This document shows, piece by piece, positions 1 through 6,402 of a DNA stretch of 64,000 bases. The position numbers and the translations under genes were made by a program. The notes below the pieces were generated by a model. The model searched no databases. It had not been told where the DNA came from and saw only the letters and a list, made by a program, of their open reading frames with translations. This DNA is from Virgibacillus phasianinus (GTDB taxonomy: Bacteria; Bacillota; Bacilli; Bacillales; Amphibacillaceae), in assembly GCF_002216775.1 (NCBI RefSeq), contig NZ_CP022315.1:124001-188000 (forward strand), in the 5' to 3' direction. The stretch's first letter is position 1; every line of letters starts with the position of its first letter.

Positions 1-345
1 ACGTTCAATTGCATATCGGCTCGCTTCAAAGGCATCGTTCCGGTGTGGGGTTGAGACCGCGATTACTACGGCTACATCTGATATTTCAAGTCTGCCCACC
101 CTGTGAACGATTGCTGTTTCCGTATTTTCCCACTTAGCAGCAATTTCCTCGCCAATTTGTGTTAATTTTTTTTCAGCCATGGAGGCATAGGCCTGATATT
201 CTAAATACAATGTCCGCTTCCCTTTGGTAAACTCGCGAACTGTACCGATAAACGTATTGACGGCACCTGCTTCAGCCCGGGTCACTTTACTTATACAATC
301 ATTAATATCTATTCGCTGATCAGTAATCCAGAAATGCTTATCCAT
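1..345 (-). CDS. moaE: Molybdopterin synthase catalytic subunit MoaE (3' part beyond window)
   Basis: The reverse strand reads MDKHFWITDQRID and continues without a stop to the window edge, so about 115 N-terminal residues are visible. The stretch GAVNTFIGTVREFTKGK, then LEYQAYASMAEKK, IVHRVGRLEISD and STPHRNDAFEASRYAI are the usual MoaE landmarks. MoaE works with thiocarboxylated MoaD to insert two sulfurs into precursor Z and make molybdopterin in the cytoplasm. The ATG at 345 follows an AAGGTG ribosome site. It starts 10 bases after the mobB stop, so the two form an operon; moaD would be expected just beyond base 1. Identification is firm; completeness of the gene cannot be judged. Confidence 0.93.
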   Translation of the reverse strand, partial: MDKHFWITDQRIDINDCISKVTRAEAGAVNTFIGTVREFTKGKRTLYLEYQAYASMAEKKLTQIGEEIAAKWENTETAIVHRVGRLEISDVAVVIAVSTPHRNDAFEASRYAIER

Positions 346-355
346 TGTAACACCT

Positions 356-847
356 TCAATTGTTTATTATGTATGAAGCAATTTGCGTGATGCATGTATC
401 TATTTTCATCAGATCAAAAGTGGGATAACCGGTTCGAATAGATCCATCTTGTGTTGCTACTGCTATTATATTTGAAAGTTCATCCAAAAGCGATAGATCT
501 TCCTGGTTTCTCAATAAGACAATTTTCGGATAATCTGCTTGTTTAAAGCCCTCTACCAATAAAAAGTCAATTGGAAACATGGAGTACACGTTAATTAAAT
601 TTTCAAAAGGAAGATTACACAATGTCAGCTGCGTTATCGACTCGCCTTGCACACCACTAACAAGGGATCCAGATTCAAAATGAGAAATACTGTCTGTTCC
701 AGCCGGTAATTCGATATCACCGCCATGACCATGATGCTTCAACGTTCCAACCCTGATGTTTTGATCGGCCAAATGATGCACAAGCCGGTTTACAACTGTT
801 GTTTTCCAAGCATTTTTATAACCAACAATTTGAATGATATTCGCCAC
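356..847 (-). CDS. mobB: Molybdopterin-guanine dinucleotide biosynthesis protein MobB with altered P-loop
   Basis: This 163-residue protein has the MobB layout: a P-loop at residues 9-17, the LKHHGHGG motif near residue 36 and LLVEGFKQADYPKIV near residue 97. MobB is a GTP-binding accessory protein that helps MobA make the guanine dinucleotide form of the molybdenum cofactor. The P-loop reads GYKNAWKTT. Other MobB proteins have GxxNSGKTT, so the invariant glycine is replaced by Trp14 (codon TGG at 808-806, one base from GGG). The start is GTG with a weak ribosome site. It sits directly upstream of moaE. The substitution could be real decay, a neutral loss of GTP binding, or a base-call error. 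Confidence 0.9.
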   Translation of the reverse strand: MANIIQIVGYKNAWKTTVVNRLVHHLADQNIRVGTLKHHGHGGDIELPAGTDSISHFESGSLVSGVQGESITQLTLCNLPFENLINVYSMFPIDFLLVEGFKQADYPKIVLLRNQEDLSLLDELSNIIAVATQDGSIRTGYPTFDLMKIDTCITQIASYIINN

Positions 848-870
848 CTGTTATCACCACCAGACTAAAG

Positions 871-906
871 AAAAAAGCTGATCCATGTAACATGAACCAG
901 CGCTTT
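871..906 (-). terminator. Rho-independent terminator after the yitW-like gene
   Basis: On the minus strand GCTGGTTCATGT pairs with ACATGGATCAGC around a very short loop and is followed by TTTTTTC. It lies between the yitW-like gene and mobB and separates the two transcription units. Confidence 0.7.
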
Positions 907-927
907 TCTCTGTACAATTATAAAGCA

Positions 928-1239
928 TCAATCCGGAATTCCTAGGGCAATTTTTGCGTAACGGGACATTTTGTCTTTGCCCCATGGTGGATTCCATACA
1001 ATTTCAACATTAATTTCTTTTATTTCCGGAATGTCGGACAATGCATGTTTAACATCCTGCTCGATGTGTGCAGCAAGTGGACATCCCATTGCTGTTAGTG
1101 TCATTGTTACAGTACACAGACCGTCATCGTCCAAATCAACATTATATATTAAACCAAGATTAACAATGTCAATCCCAAGCTCAGGGTCGATTACGTTCTC
1201 AAGTGCGCCAATCATATTGTCTTTTAATGCTTCTTCCAT
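928..1239 (-). CDS. yitW: MIP18/DUF59 family iron-sulfur assembly factor (YitW/PaaD-like)
   Basis: The 103-residue product is a single DUF59 domain: DPELGIDIVNLGL at residues 18-30, then TAMGCPL with the conserved Cys53, and the C-terminal WNPPW followed by MSRYAKIALGI. Relatives (SufT, PaaD, MIP18) help deliver or repair Fe-S clusters; the exact client here is unknown. The ATG at 1239 was chosen because AGGGAGG lies 8 bases upstream; an in-frame ATG at 1257 sits in front of that site and is unlikely. In B. subtilis yitW lies next to yitV and yitU, as here. Called firmly as a family member; the role is inferred. Confidence 0.9.
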   Translation of the reverse strand: MEEALKDNMIGALENVIDPELGIDIVNLGLIYNVDLDDDGLCTVTMTLTAMGCPLAAHIEQDVKHALSDIPEIKEINVEIVWNPPWGKDKMSRYAKIALGIPD

Positions 1240-1316
1240 GGCATAAACCTCCCTCATTAGTCCTACCTCTTATTTAAACATATTTGCATTAAATTTTAAA
1301 TCATTAGCTCCGGGTA

Positions 1317-2078
1317 TTACAAATACTTATCGAACCATTTCACTGTCTCTAAAATCGCATAACGGCTAACTTTATGACCCTGGTTCGGTTGATTCAAAAA
1401 CTTTATATCTTCTTTATCCTGATAAAGCTCGCGCGCCTTTTCATAAAAGGTAAAGGAATGATCAAACGGCACAACGGAATCAGATTCCCCGTGCCAAAAC
1501 AGTAATGGCCGGTTATTTAATTTTTCCATTTGCTCTGACAAGTCGTATTTTTTTAATGCCTCAAAAATTTCATTAATCATTTCTTCTGATACAGGTAAAT
1601 CCCCCATCCGTTTAAAGCTGGTAACCAGTGTATTCGCATAGGTGGTGATTTTTGGAGAACCCATCAGCACGCAGGCCACCTTTATCCATGGAAACTGCGT
1701 TAATGCAGCTGATGTGGTAATTCCACCCATACTTGTGCCAGCAATACCAAAGCGGTCATCAAGTAGTAATTTCTCCTTTTGCAGGACATCGTAAATTACT
1801 TTTGTTTCGTCGACATTCTGCATGACGATATCCCAAAATGAAATTTGTTTTTTGAGTGCTGATATCTCAATTTCACGTTCTCCATGATATTCACTGTCAG
1901 GCAGCACGACACGGAATCCTTTTTCAGCAAGGAGATAGGCTAGTGGTAAATTATGTTCTTTCGCACTTGTGAAACCATGATGATACAACACGACTGGCAA
2001 TGCATCATTTTCTTTAGTTGCTTCTACAATAACTAATGCTGGAATATCATTAAACTTTCTGTTACTGATACCAATCAT
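1317..2078 (-). CDS. yitV: Alpha/beta-hydrolase esterase, YitV family
   Basis: This 253-residue cytoplasmic protein has an alpha/beta-hydrolase fold of the prolyl oligopeptidase type. The oxyanion region is YHHGF near residue 33, the nucleophile elbow is GTSMGG with Ser116, the acid is probably in the GESDSVVPFDH segment near residue 200, and the base is the His of QGHKVSRYA near residue 240. The family hydrolyses esters or short peptides; the physiological substrate of YitV is not known to me. It lies between yitW and the divergent yitU, matching the B. subtilis cluster. No signal peptide is visible. Confidence 0.85.
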   Translation of the reverse strand: MIGISNRKFNDIPALVIVEATKENDALPVVLYHHGFTSAKEHNLPLAYLLAEKGFRVVLPDSEYHGEREIEISALKKQISFWDIVMQNVDETKVIYDVLQKEKLLLDDRFGIAGTSMGGITTSAALTQFPWIKVACVLMGSPKITTYANTLVTSFKRMGDLPVSEEMINEIFEALKKYDLSEQMEKLNNRPLLFWHGESDSVVPFDHSFTFYEKARELYQDKEDIKFLNQPNQGHKVSRYAILETVKWFDKYL

Positions 2079-2210
2079 GGAATAATTCCCCTTATTTTAT
2101 GTATTTATTTCATCATAATCCTGTTATCGCATACTTTGCAAGTATCAGACAATAAATGCTTTACATGAAAGGGTTTCCCTTATAAACTAATGTAATACGA
2201 GGTGAAGTTT

Positions 2211-3044
2211 ATGGAAAAGAAAAGGCATTTAATAGCACTTGATTTAGATGGCACATTATTAACAGATAAAAAAGAAATAAGTGAGCGGACAAAGCAAACA
2301 ATCCTCAAGGCAATAGAAAACGGGCATATTGTTGTCATCGCAACAGGTAGGCCACATCGTGCTAGCATCAATTACTACCACGACCTTGGACTCGATACCC
2401 CGATGGTAAATTTCAATGGCGCCCTAATCCATCACCCAACAGACGACAAATGGGATGTCTTACATAACCCAATGCCGATCCGAACCGCACATAAAATCAT
2501 TGAAACCTGTTATGATCTTAACGTGCACAACATTCTGGCCGAGGTTAAAGATCAGGTTTATCTTGATCAGTACAATGAGGATATTATCGGGATTTTTCAA
2601 TCAACCCAAAATGACCCGCCATTTACCATTGGCAGCCTTAAAAATGAATTAACAGAAGACCCAACATCCTTGCTGATTCACCCAAAAGAAGAAAATATCA
2701 AAGAAATACGCAGTCATTTAGATGATCATCATGCAGAATTAATCGAGCATCGTAAATGGGGTGCACCCTGGAATATCATAGAAATAGTTAAAAAAGGCAT
2801 GAATAAGGCAGTTGGTCTGCAAAAGGTTGCCCATTATTTTGATATTCCCAAAGAGCGAATCATTGCTTTTGGCGATGAGGACAATGATCTGGAAATGATT
2901 GATTATGCAGGTGTTGGTGTAGCTATGGGAAACGGAATTGATGAGTTAAAAGCTGTTGCCAAACATGTTACCGGGTCAAATCAGGAAGATGGTGTTGGCA
3001 TTTTTCTTGAAGAGTATTTAAATTTACAGGCAAGTACAACATAA
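2211..3044 (+). CDS. yitU: HAD-superfamily (Cof-type) phosphatase, YitU family
   Basis: A 277-residue Cof/IIB-type HAD hydrolase. Motif I is DLDGTLL with catalytic Asp11 and Asp13, motif II is VIATGRP near residue 47, and motif IV is FGDEDNDLEMI near residue 220. These enzymes dephosphorylate small phosphometabolites; B. subtilis YitU is linked to the phosphatase step of riboflavin synthesis or FMN hydrolysis. The ATG at 2211 is preferred over an in-frame GTG at 2202 because AGGTG (2200-2204) is placed correctly only for the ATG. It is divergent from yitV and followed by a clear terminator. Confidence 0.88.
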   Translation: MEKKRHLIALDLDGTLLTDKKEISERTKQTILKAIENGHIVVIATGRPHRASINYYHDLGLDTPMVNFNGALIHHPTDDKWDVLHNPMPIRTAHKIIETCYDLNVHNILAEVKDQVYLDQYNEDIIGIFQSTQNDPPFTIGSLKNELTEDPTSLLIHPKEENIKEIRSHLDDHHAELIEHRKWGAPWNIIEIVKKGMNKAVGLQKVAHYFDIPKERIIAFGDEDNDLEMIDYAGVGVAMGNGIDELKAVAKHVTGSNQEDGVGIFLEEYLNLQASTT

Positions 3045-3091
3045 ATTCCTGTTATTTTCCATCAATATAAAAAAGAATACCGTCCATACTA

Positions 3092-3128
3092 GTAGTGAGC
3101 GCATCAAGCGTTCACTTTTCTTATTTTT
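3092..3128 (+). terminator. Terminator after yitU
   Basis: AGTGAGCGC pairs with GCGTTCACT across an ATCAA loop (one G-U pair) and is followed by TTTTCTTATTTTT. It ends the yitU transcript just before the small gene at 3145. Confidence 0.85.
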
Positions 3129-3144
3129 GTTGGGAGGATTTACT

Positions 3145-3294
3145 TTGAGCAAACAAAGCAAATCAAAGCGTTTTACTCACCAAGGTGCAAGTTCCGTCAA
3201 ACAACATGCCGAGCGTTTTCCTTATAGATCACGGTTCAGTGATGTAGAACGAAAACGTGAGGAAACGGACAACCACACATCAGGAGGGTTTTAG
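3145..3294 (+). CDS. Small basic protein of unknown function (49 aa), coupled to the next gene
   Basis: A TTG start at 3145 follows a strong GGGAGG site at 7 bases spacing and opens a 49-codon frame that stops at 3294. The product begins MSKQSKSKRFTHQG and is very polar and basic (many Lys, Arg, His and Ser), with no membrane segment. Its stop codon is followed at once by the ATG of the DUF3813 gene (TAGATG), whose ribosome site AGGAGGG lies inside the last codons, so the two are probably translated as a coupled pair. I do not recognise a family. Size, charge and placement would fit a spore-associated small protein, but that is only a guess. Confidence 0.6.
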   Translation: MSKQSKSKRFTHQGASSVKQHAERFPYRSRFSDVERKREETDNHTSGGF

Positions 3295-3489
3295 ATGGAA
3301 AATAACCTTTTTCAACAAGCCAAAAATGCTGTCTCAAGCTTCACCAACAAGCAAGGCAACGCCAGTGAACAAGAAAAACAAGCAGCCAAAAATGCTGTTC
3401 AATCCGCATATGCCGATTGTTCACCGGAAGAAAAACAACAGTTACAACAATTGGAACAGCAGCTTAAAACTAAAAACCATTTAAGCTAA
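3295..3489 (+). CDS. DUF3813-like small protein (64 aa)
   Basis: The 64-residue product starts MENNLFQQAKNAVSSF and has two similar helical stretches (QAKNAVSS and AAKNAVQSA) followed by a glutamine-rich tail (EEKQQLQQLEQQL). This resembles the DUF3813 family of small Bacillaceae proteins of unknown function. It is predicted to be an amphipathic, mostly helical cytoplasmic protein. The ATG overlaps the preceding stop region and has AGGAGGG at good spacing. It is followed by a terminator at 3581. Confidence 0.72.
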   Translation: MENNLFQQAKNAVSSFTNKQGNASEQEKQAAKNAVQSAYADCSPEEKQQLQQLEQQLKTKNHLS

Positions 3490-3580
3490 TCACCAGGACC
3501 GACAATCCAATCCGCTCCAAACGGTTGTGTACGATTTCTCTTTAATTGATTATATTATTTCGGAAATTAATGCAAACGTG

Positions 3581-3608
3581 CCTCCACCTTTTCCGGGTGG
3601 AGGTTTTT
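3581..3608 (+). terminator. Terminator after the small-protein pair
   Basis: CCTCCACC and GGGTGGAGG form a GC-rich stem with a TTTTCC loop, followed by TTTTTAT. Confidence 0.85.
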
Positions 3609-3650
3609 ATGCTAATATAGGTGTAAGTACATGAGTTATAGGAGGAATGA

Positions 3651-3917
3651 ATGATGGGAGTTAGAGCAGAAGAAACGCCGAATCCGAATGCATTGAAATT
3701 CACAACAGATAAATTAATTTTTGATGGCGAAAGCAGCATCTCGGTAATGCCTGGGAACACGAGTGAGCATGAAATATTAAATGATTTAATGAAACTTGAT
3801 GGTGTTGATAATGTTTTTGGCTATCAAAACTTTATCACGGTGAACAAACAGTTCGACGCAGAATGGGAAAACCTTTCCCCTCGCGTACAAGAAGTATTTG
3901 CAAAACATGGCTATTAA
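3651..3917 (+). CDS. Nfu/NifU N-terminal-domain protein (scaffold-like, 88 aa)
   Basis: The 88-residue protein carries the Nfu N-terminal signature ETPNPNALKF at residues 8-17, then MPGNTSEHEIL and the typical GVDNVFGYQNFITVNK segment. In eukaryotic and bacterial Nfu proteins this domain is joined to a Cys-X2-Cys cluster-binding domain; here it stands alone and no CxxC is present, so a direct Fe-S scaffold role is not supported by the sequence. An accessory role in Fe-S metabolism is inferred, also from yitW nearby. GGAGG at 3641 fits the ATG at 3654 slightly better than that at 3651. It has its own terminator. Confidence 0.82.
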   Translation: MMGVRAEETPNPNALKFTTDKLIFDGESSISVMPGNTSEHEILNDLMKLDGVDNVFGYQNFITVNKQFDAEWENLSPRVQEVFAKHGY

Positions 3918-3934
3918 TTACATAGTTACCATGC

Positions 3935-3966
3935 AGGACAGCAGAATTCCGGCTGTCCTTTTTTTA
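3935..3966 (+). terminator. Terminator after the Nfu-like gene
   Basis: AGGACAGC pairs with GCTGTCCT, followed by TTTTTTTAT. Composite repeat copy A begins about ten bases further on. Confidence 0.88.
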
Positions 3967-3976
3967 TTTCAAAAAA

Positions 3977-4472
3977 GAGGCGATCGGGACATAACTAAAA
4001 ATCATGTTTGGCGCCCCGGCGGCCGCTGAGGAAAAACACTTTCCGTGGGCAGCTAATGAGCCTCCTTGCCCCGGCAAGGGAGGCCACTGAAAAAGTGGCG
4101 GATATTAAAAATATAGCTTTTCATCATCACCTAGCATCTTGAATATACGGAGACTCCTGCGGGAAGTGAGAGATCGACGAGACCCCGCAGGACGGCAGTC
4201 CAAGGAGGCTCGTCACTCGCCCGCGGAAAGCGCAGTATATTCAAGATGCAGTGATTGATCCACATATTTGTACTATATTAACTTTTTCAGTGGGCTACCG
4301 GCAAGGAGGCTTAAGCCGTGCCCGCGGAAAACAACCCAGCGCATACGTCGCAGTTTATGGGAAATTTTATAAAAAACAGCCAAAAAAATATCCGAACTTA
4401 TACAAAATTTCAATGGAATAATTTTGTATCATCGTTCGGATTTCTCTTTGGCTAAAATACTTTTGTCCTACC
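3977..4472. repeat. Composite nested palindromic repeat, copy A
   Basis: This gene-free stretch is one full copy of a repeat family. The outer part begins GGGACATAACTAAAAATCATG and ends ACGTCGCAGTTTATGG, then AAACAGCC and a terminator hairpin. Inside it sits a palindromic unit (4085-4292) bounded by CACTGAAAAAGT and ACTTTTTCAGTG. A second inverted pair, CATCTTGAATATAC (4135-4148) and GTATATTCAAGATG (4235-4248), surrounds a GC-rich core with ACTCCTGCGGGA. The core is almost identical to copy D (52561-53126). No ORF in it is convincing. It looks like a non-autonomous mobile repeat. Confidence 0.85.
4382..4445 (-). terminator. Terminator of yitT, at the edge of repeat A
   Basis: On the minus strand ATCCGAAC and GTTCGGAT form the lower stem and ATACAAAATT with AATTTTGTAT the upper stem, followed by ATTTTTTTGG. 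The same lower stem with a different, compensated upper stem occurs at 18166-18226. Confidence 0.8.
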
Positions 4473-4490
4473 ACTTTCCTGAAACTTTAA

Positions 4491-5333
4491 TTATTCACGT
4501 CTGAAGAATCCAAAGATACCTGTTGTTTGCACAATATTAGTAAATGCGTTTGGATCGATTTCACCGATAATTCTTTCTAAATCGTATAATTCATACCGTG
4601 TAATAACGAGGTACATCATATTCTTATCTTCTTTTGTGTAAGCCCCTTTTGCTGGAATGATTGTTATACCACGAACCATTTTATTATGGATTGCACGCTG
4701 TAATTCATCGGCTTTGTGGGTAATAATCATAGCAGTAATCTTCTCATGCCGTGTATGGATTGCATCAATCACACGCGTTGTTACATATAGTGTCAGCATG
4801 GTGTATAGTGCGTTTTCCGGCCTATACAAAACCCCTGCCATTGCAATGATTATTGCATTTAACAAGAGAAAATAAGTTCCAATTGGCTTATCTTTCATTC
4901 GGGATAATACCATCGCAACGATATCCATACCACCTGTAGAAGCACCAAGCTTTAATGTTATCCCAACACCAATACCACCGATTACACCGCCAAATACAGC
5001 GTTAAGGATAATGTCCTGTGACAATTCGATAATTGGCAGCACGGTTAAAAATAAAGTTGTGAATGCAACAGATATTGCACTGTAGATCGTAAATCCCTTG
5101 CCCACTTTAAACCAGCCTAATATGGCAACCGGAATATTAAGAATGAATAAAAGCACACCAGTACTAATGCCGACTCCCAGGAAATCGTTAAACACGCTTG
5201 AAATCAGCTGTGCTGCACCAGTAAATCCACTGGCGTATACATTTGCTCCAATTAGGAAAAAGTTTAAGGAAATAGCATTTAATAATGCTCCGAAAATGAC
5301 AATTAATATACGTTTTGCTTCGAATAAAAACAT
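4491..5333 (-). CDS. yitT: YitT family membrane protein (DUF161 + DUF2179)
   Basis: This 280-residue protein has about five to six hydrophobic segments over residues 10-175 (YitT_membrane/DUF161, with GANVYASGFTGAAQLIS and the GASTGGMDIVAM motif), then a soluble DUF2179 domain at about residues 195-275 (ITAMIITHKADELQRAI, GITIIPAKGAYT). The family is an inner-membrane protein of unknown transport function. The ATG at 5333 is preceded by GGGAGGTTGCT. It is divergent from degV, the same neighbour as in B. subtilis (yitS-yitT). Family assignment is secure. Confidence 0.9.
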   Translation of the reverse strand: MFLFEAKRILIVIFGALLNAISLNFFLIGANVYASGFTGAAQLISSVFNDFLGVGISTGVLLFILNIPVAILGWFKVGKGFTIYSAISVAFTTLFLTVLPIIELSQDIILNAVFGGVIGGIGVGITLKLGASTGGMDIVAMVLSRMKDKPIGTYFLLLNAIIIAMAGVLYRPENALYTMLTLYVTTRVIDAIHTRHEKITAMIITHKADELQRAIHNKMVRGITIIPAKGAYTKEDKNMMYLVITRYELYDLERIIGEIDPNAFTNIVQTTGIFGFFRRE

Positions 5334-5442
5334 AGCAACCTCCCTCGTCTAATACTGAAATTTTTAGAAAATATACTTTGACTATCCTTCCATCTAGCCT
5401 TAAACTGAAAAATAGAAGAATACAGGAATGAAGGTGAATCAA

Positions 5443-6300
5443 ATGAACGTAAAAATACTTGCTGATTCAGCATGTGATTTGTCGAAATCATATTATAACG
5501 AATTTGATATCGAAATGGTACCATTAACCGTTCAATTGGATGAAAAAGAATATCAGGATGGTAAAACCATTACTCCCAAAAAGATCTATGATGCCATGCG
5601 TGACGGCAAAAGCCCTAAAACATCTCAAATTTCACCACAAGCCTTTAAAGCTATTCTTACATCTTACGCTGAAGCAAATCAACCTTTAATTTACTTTGCC
5701 TTATCGTCGGAACTTTCAGGCACCTATCAAACAGCAAAAATTGTTGAGCAGGAAGTCAAAGAAGAATACCCGGATGCCAAGCTGCACATCGTTGATTCTA
5801 AATGTGCATCACTTGGTATAGGACTAGTTGTCCTCCAGGCGGCCAAACTTGCCCAAAATGGTGCATCAATCACGGAAATTCTGGAATCAGCCCAGTTTCA
5901 TGCCAAGCACATGGAACATATTTTTACTGTTGATGATCTTGAATACTTATATCGTGGTGGACGAGTTAGTAAAACCGCTGCCTTTGTTGGCACATTATTA
6001 AAAATAAAACCCATTTTACATGTTGATAATGGCAAACTCATCCCGCTTGAAAAACTGCGGGGATCAAAAAAGGTACTAAAACGAATGGTTGAAATTGCAA
6101 AGGAACGCGGAAAAGATTTGTCTGATCAAACAATTGGCATCGTCCACGGGGATGATTTAGCTGCTGCTGAAAAGCTAGCTGAATTGGTTAAGGAAGAATT
6201 TCATCCGAAAGCAATTCATATTGAAATGGTCGGTTCCGTAATAGGCGCACACTCTGGCCCCGGAACACTCGCATTATTCTTTTTAAATGATACAAAGTAA
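5443..6300 (+). CDS. DegV family fatty-acid-binding protein (YitS-like)
   Basis: The 285-residue product MNVKILADSACDLSK carries the DegV hallmarks: DSACDL at residues 8-13, PKTSQISPQ at residues 58-66, the YFALSSELSGTYQTA segment near residue 85 and RGGRVSKTAAFVG near residue 180. DegV (FakB-type) proteins bind a fatty acid and present it to the kinase FakA for phosphorylation and membrane-lipid use. The ATG at 5443 was chosen over one at 5428 because AAGGTGA sits just before it. In B. subtilis the homologue beside yitT is yitS. Confidence 0.9.
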   Translation: MNVKILADSACDLSKSYYNEFDIEMVPLTVQLDEKEYQDGKTITPKKIYDAMRDGKSPKTSQISPQAFKAILTSYAEANQPLIYFALSSELSGTYQTAKIVEQEVKEEYPDAKLHIVDSKCASLGIGLVVLQAAKLAQNGASITEILESAQFHAKHMEHIFTVDDLEYLYRGGRVSKTAAFVGTLLKIKPILHVDNGKLIPLEKLRGSKKVLKRMVEIAKERGKDLSDQTIGIVHGDDLAAAEKLAELVKEEFHPKAIHIEMVGSVIGAHSGPGTLALFFLNDTK

Positions 6301-6357
6301 ATATACTCTAAAGCTGGCTTAGTTTGCTGTTAGCTGTTTTGAAAATGCTTGAATTAC

Positions 6358-6402
6358 TAAAAAAAAGAGAAAGTAGCCATATTACAGGCTCTTTCTCTCT
6401 CT
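6358..6402. terminator. Bidirectional terminator between degV and the GH13 gene
   Basis: AGAGAAAG and CTTTCTCT (plus GCC/GGC) form a long stem with an A-run on the left and a T-rich run on the right. It overlaps the last codons of the convergent GH13 gene and can serve both genes. Confidence 0.82.

Noticed and set aside
971-1246. 91-codon ORF antisense to yitW
   Set aside because: yitW has a strong family match and ribosome site; the antisense frame has neither.
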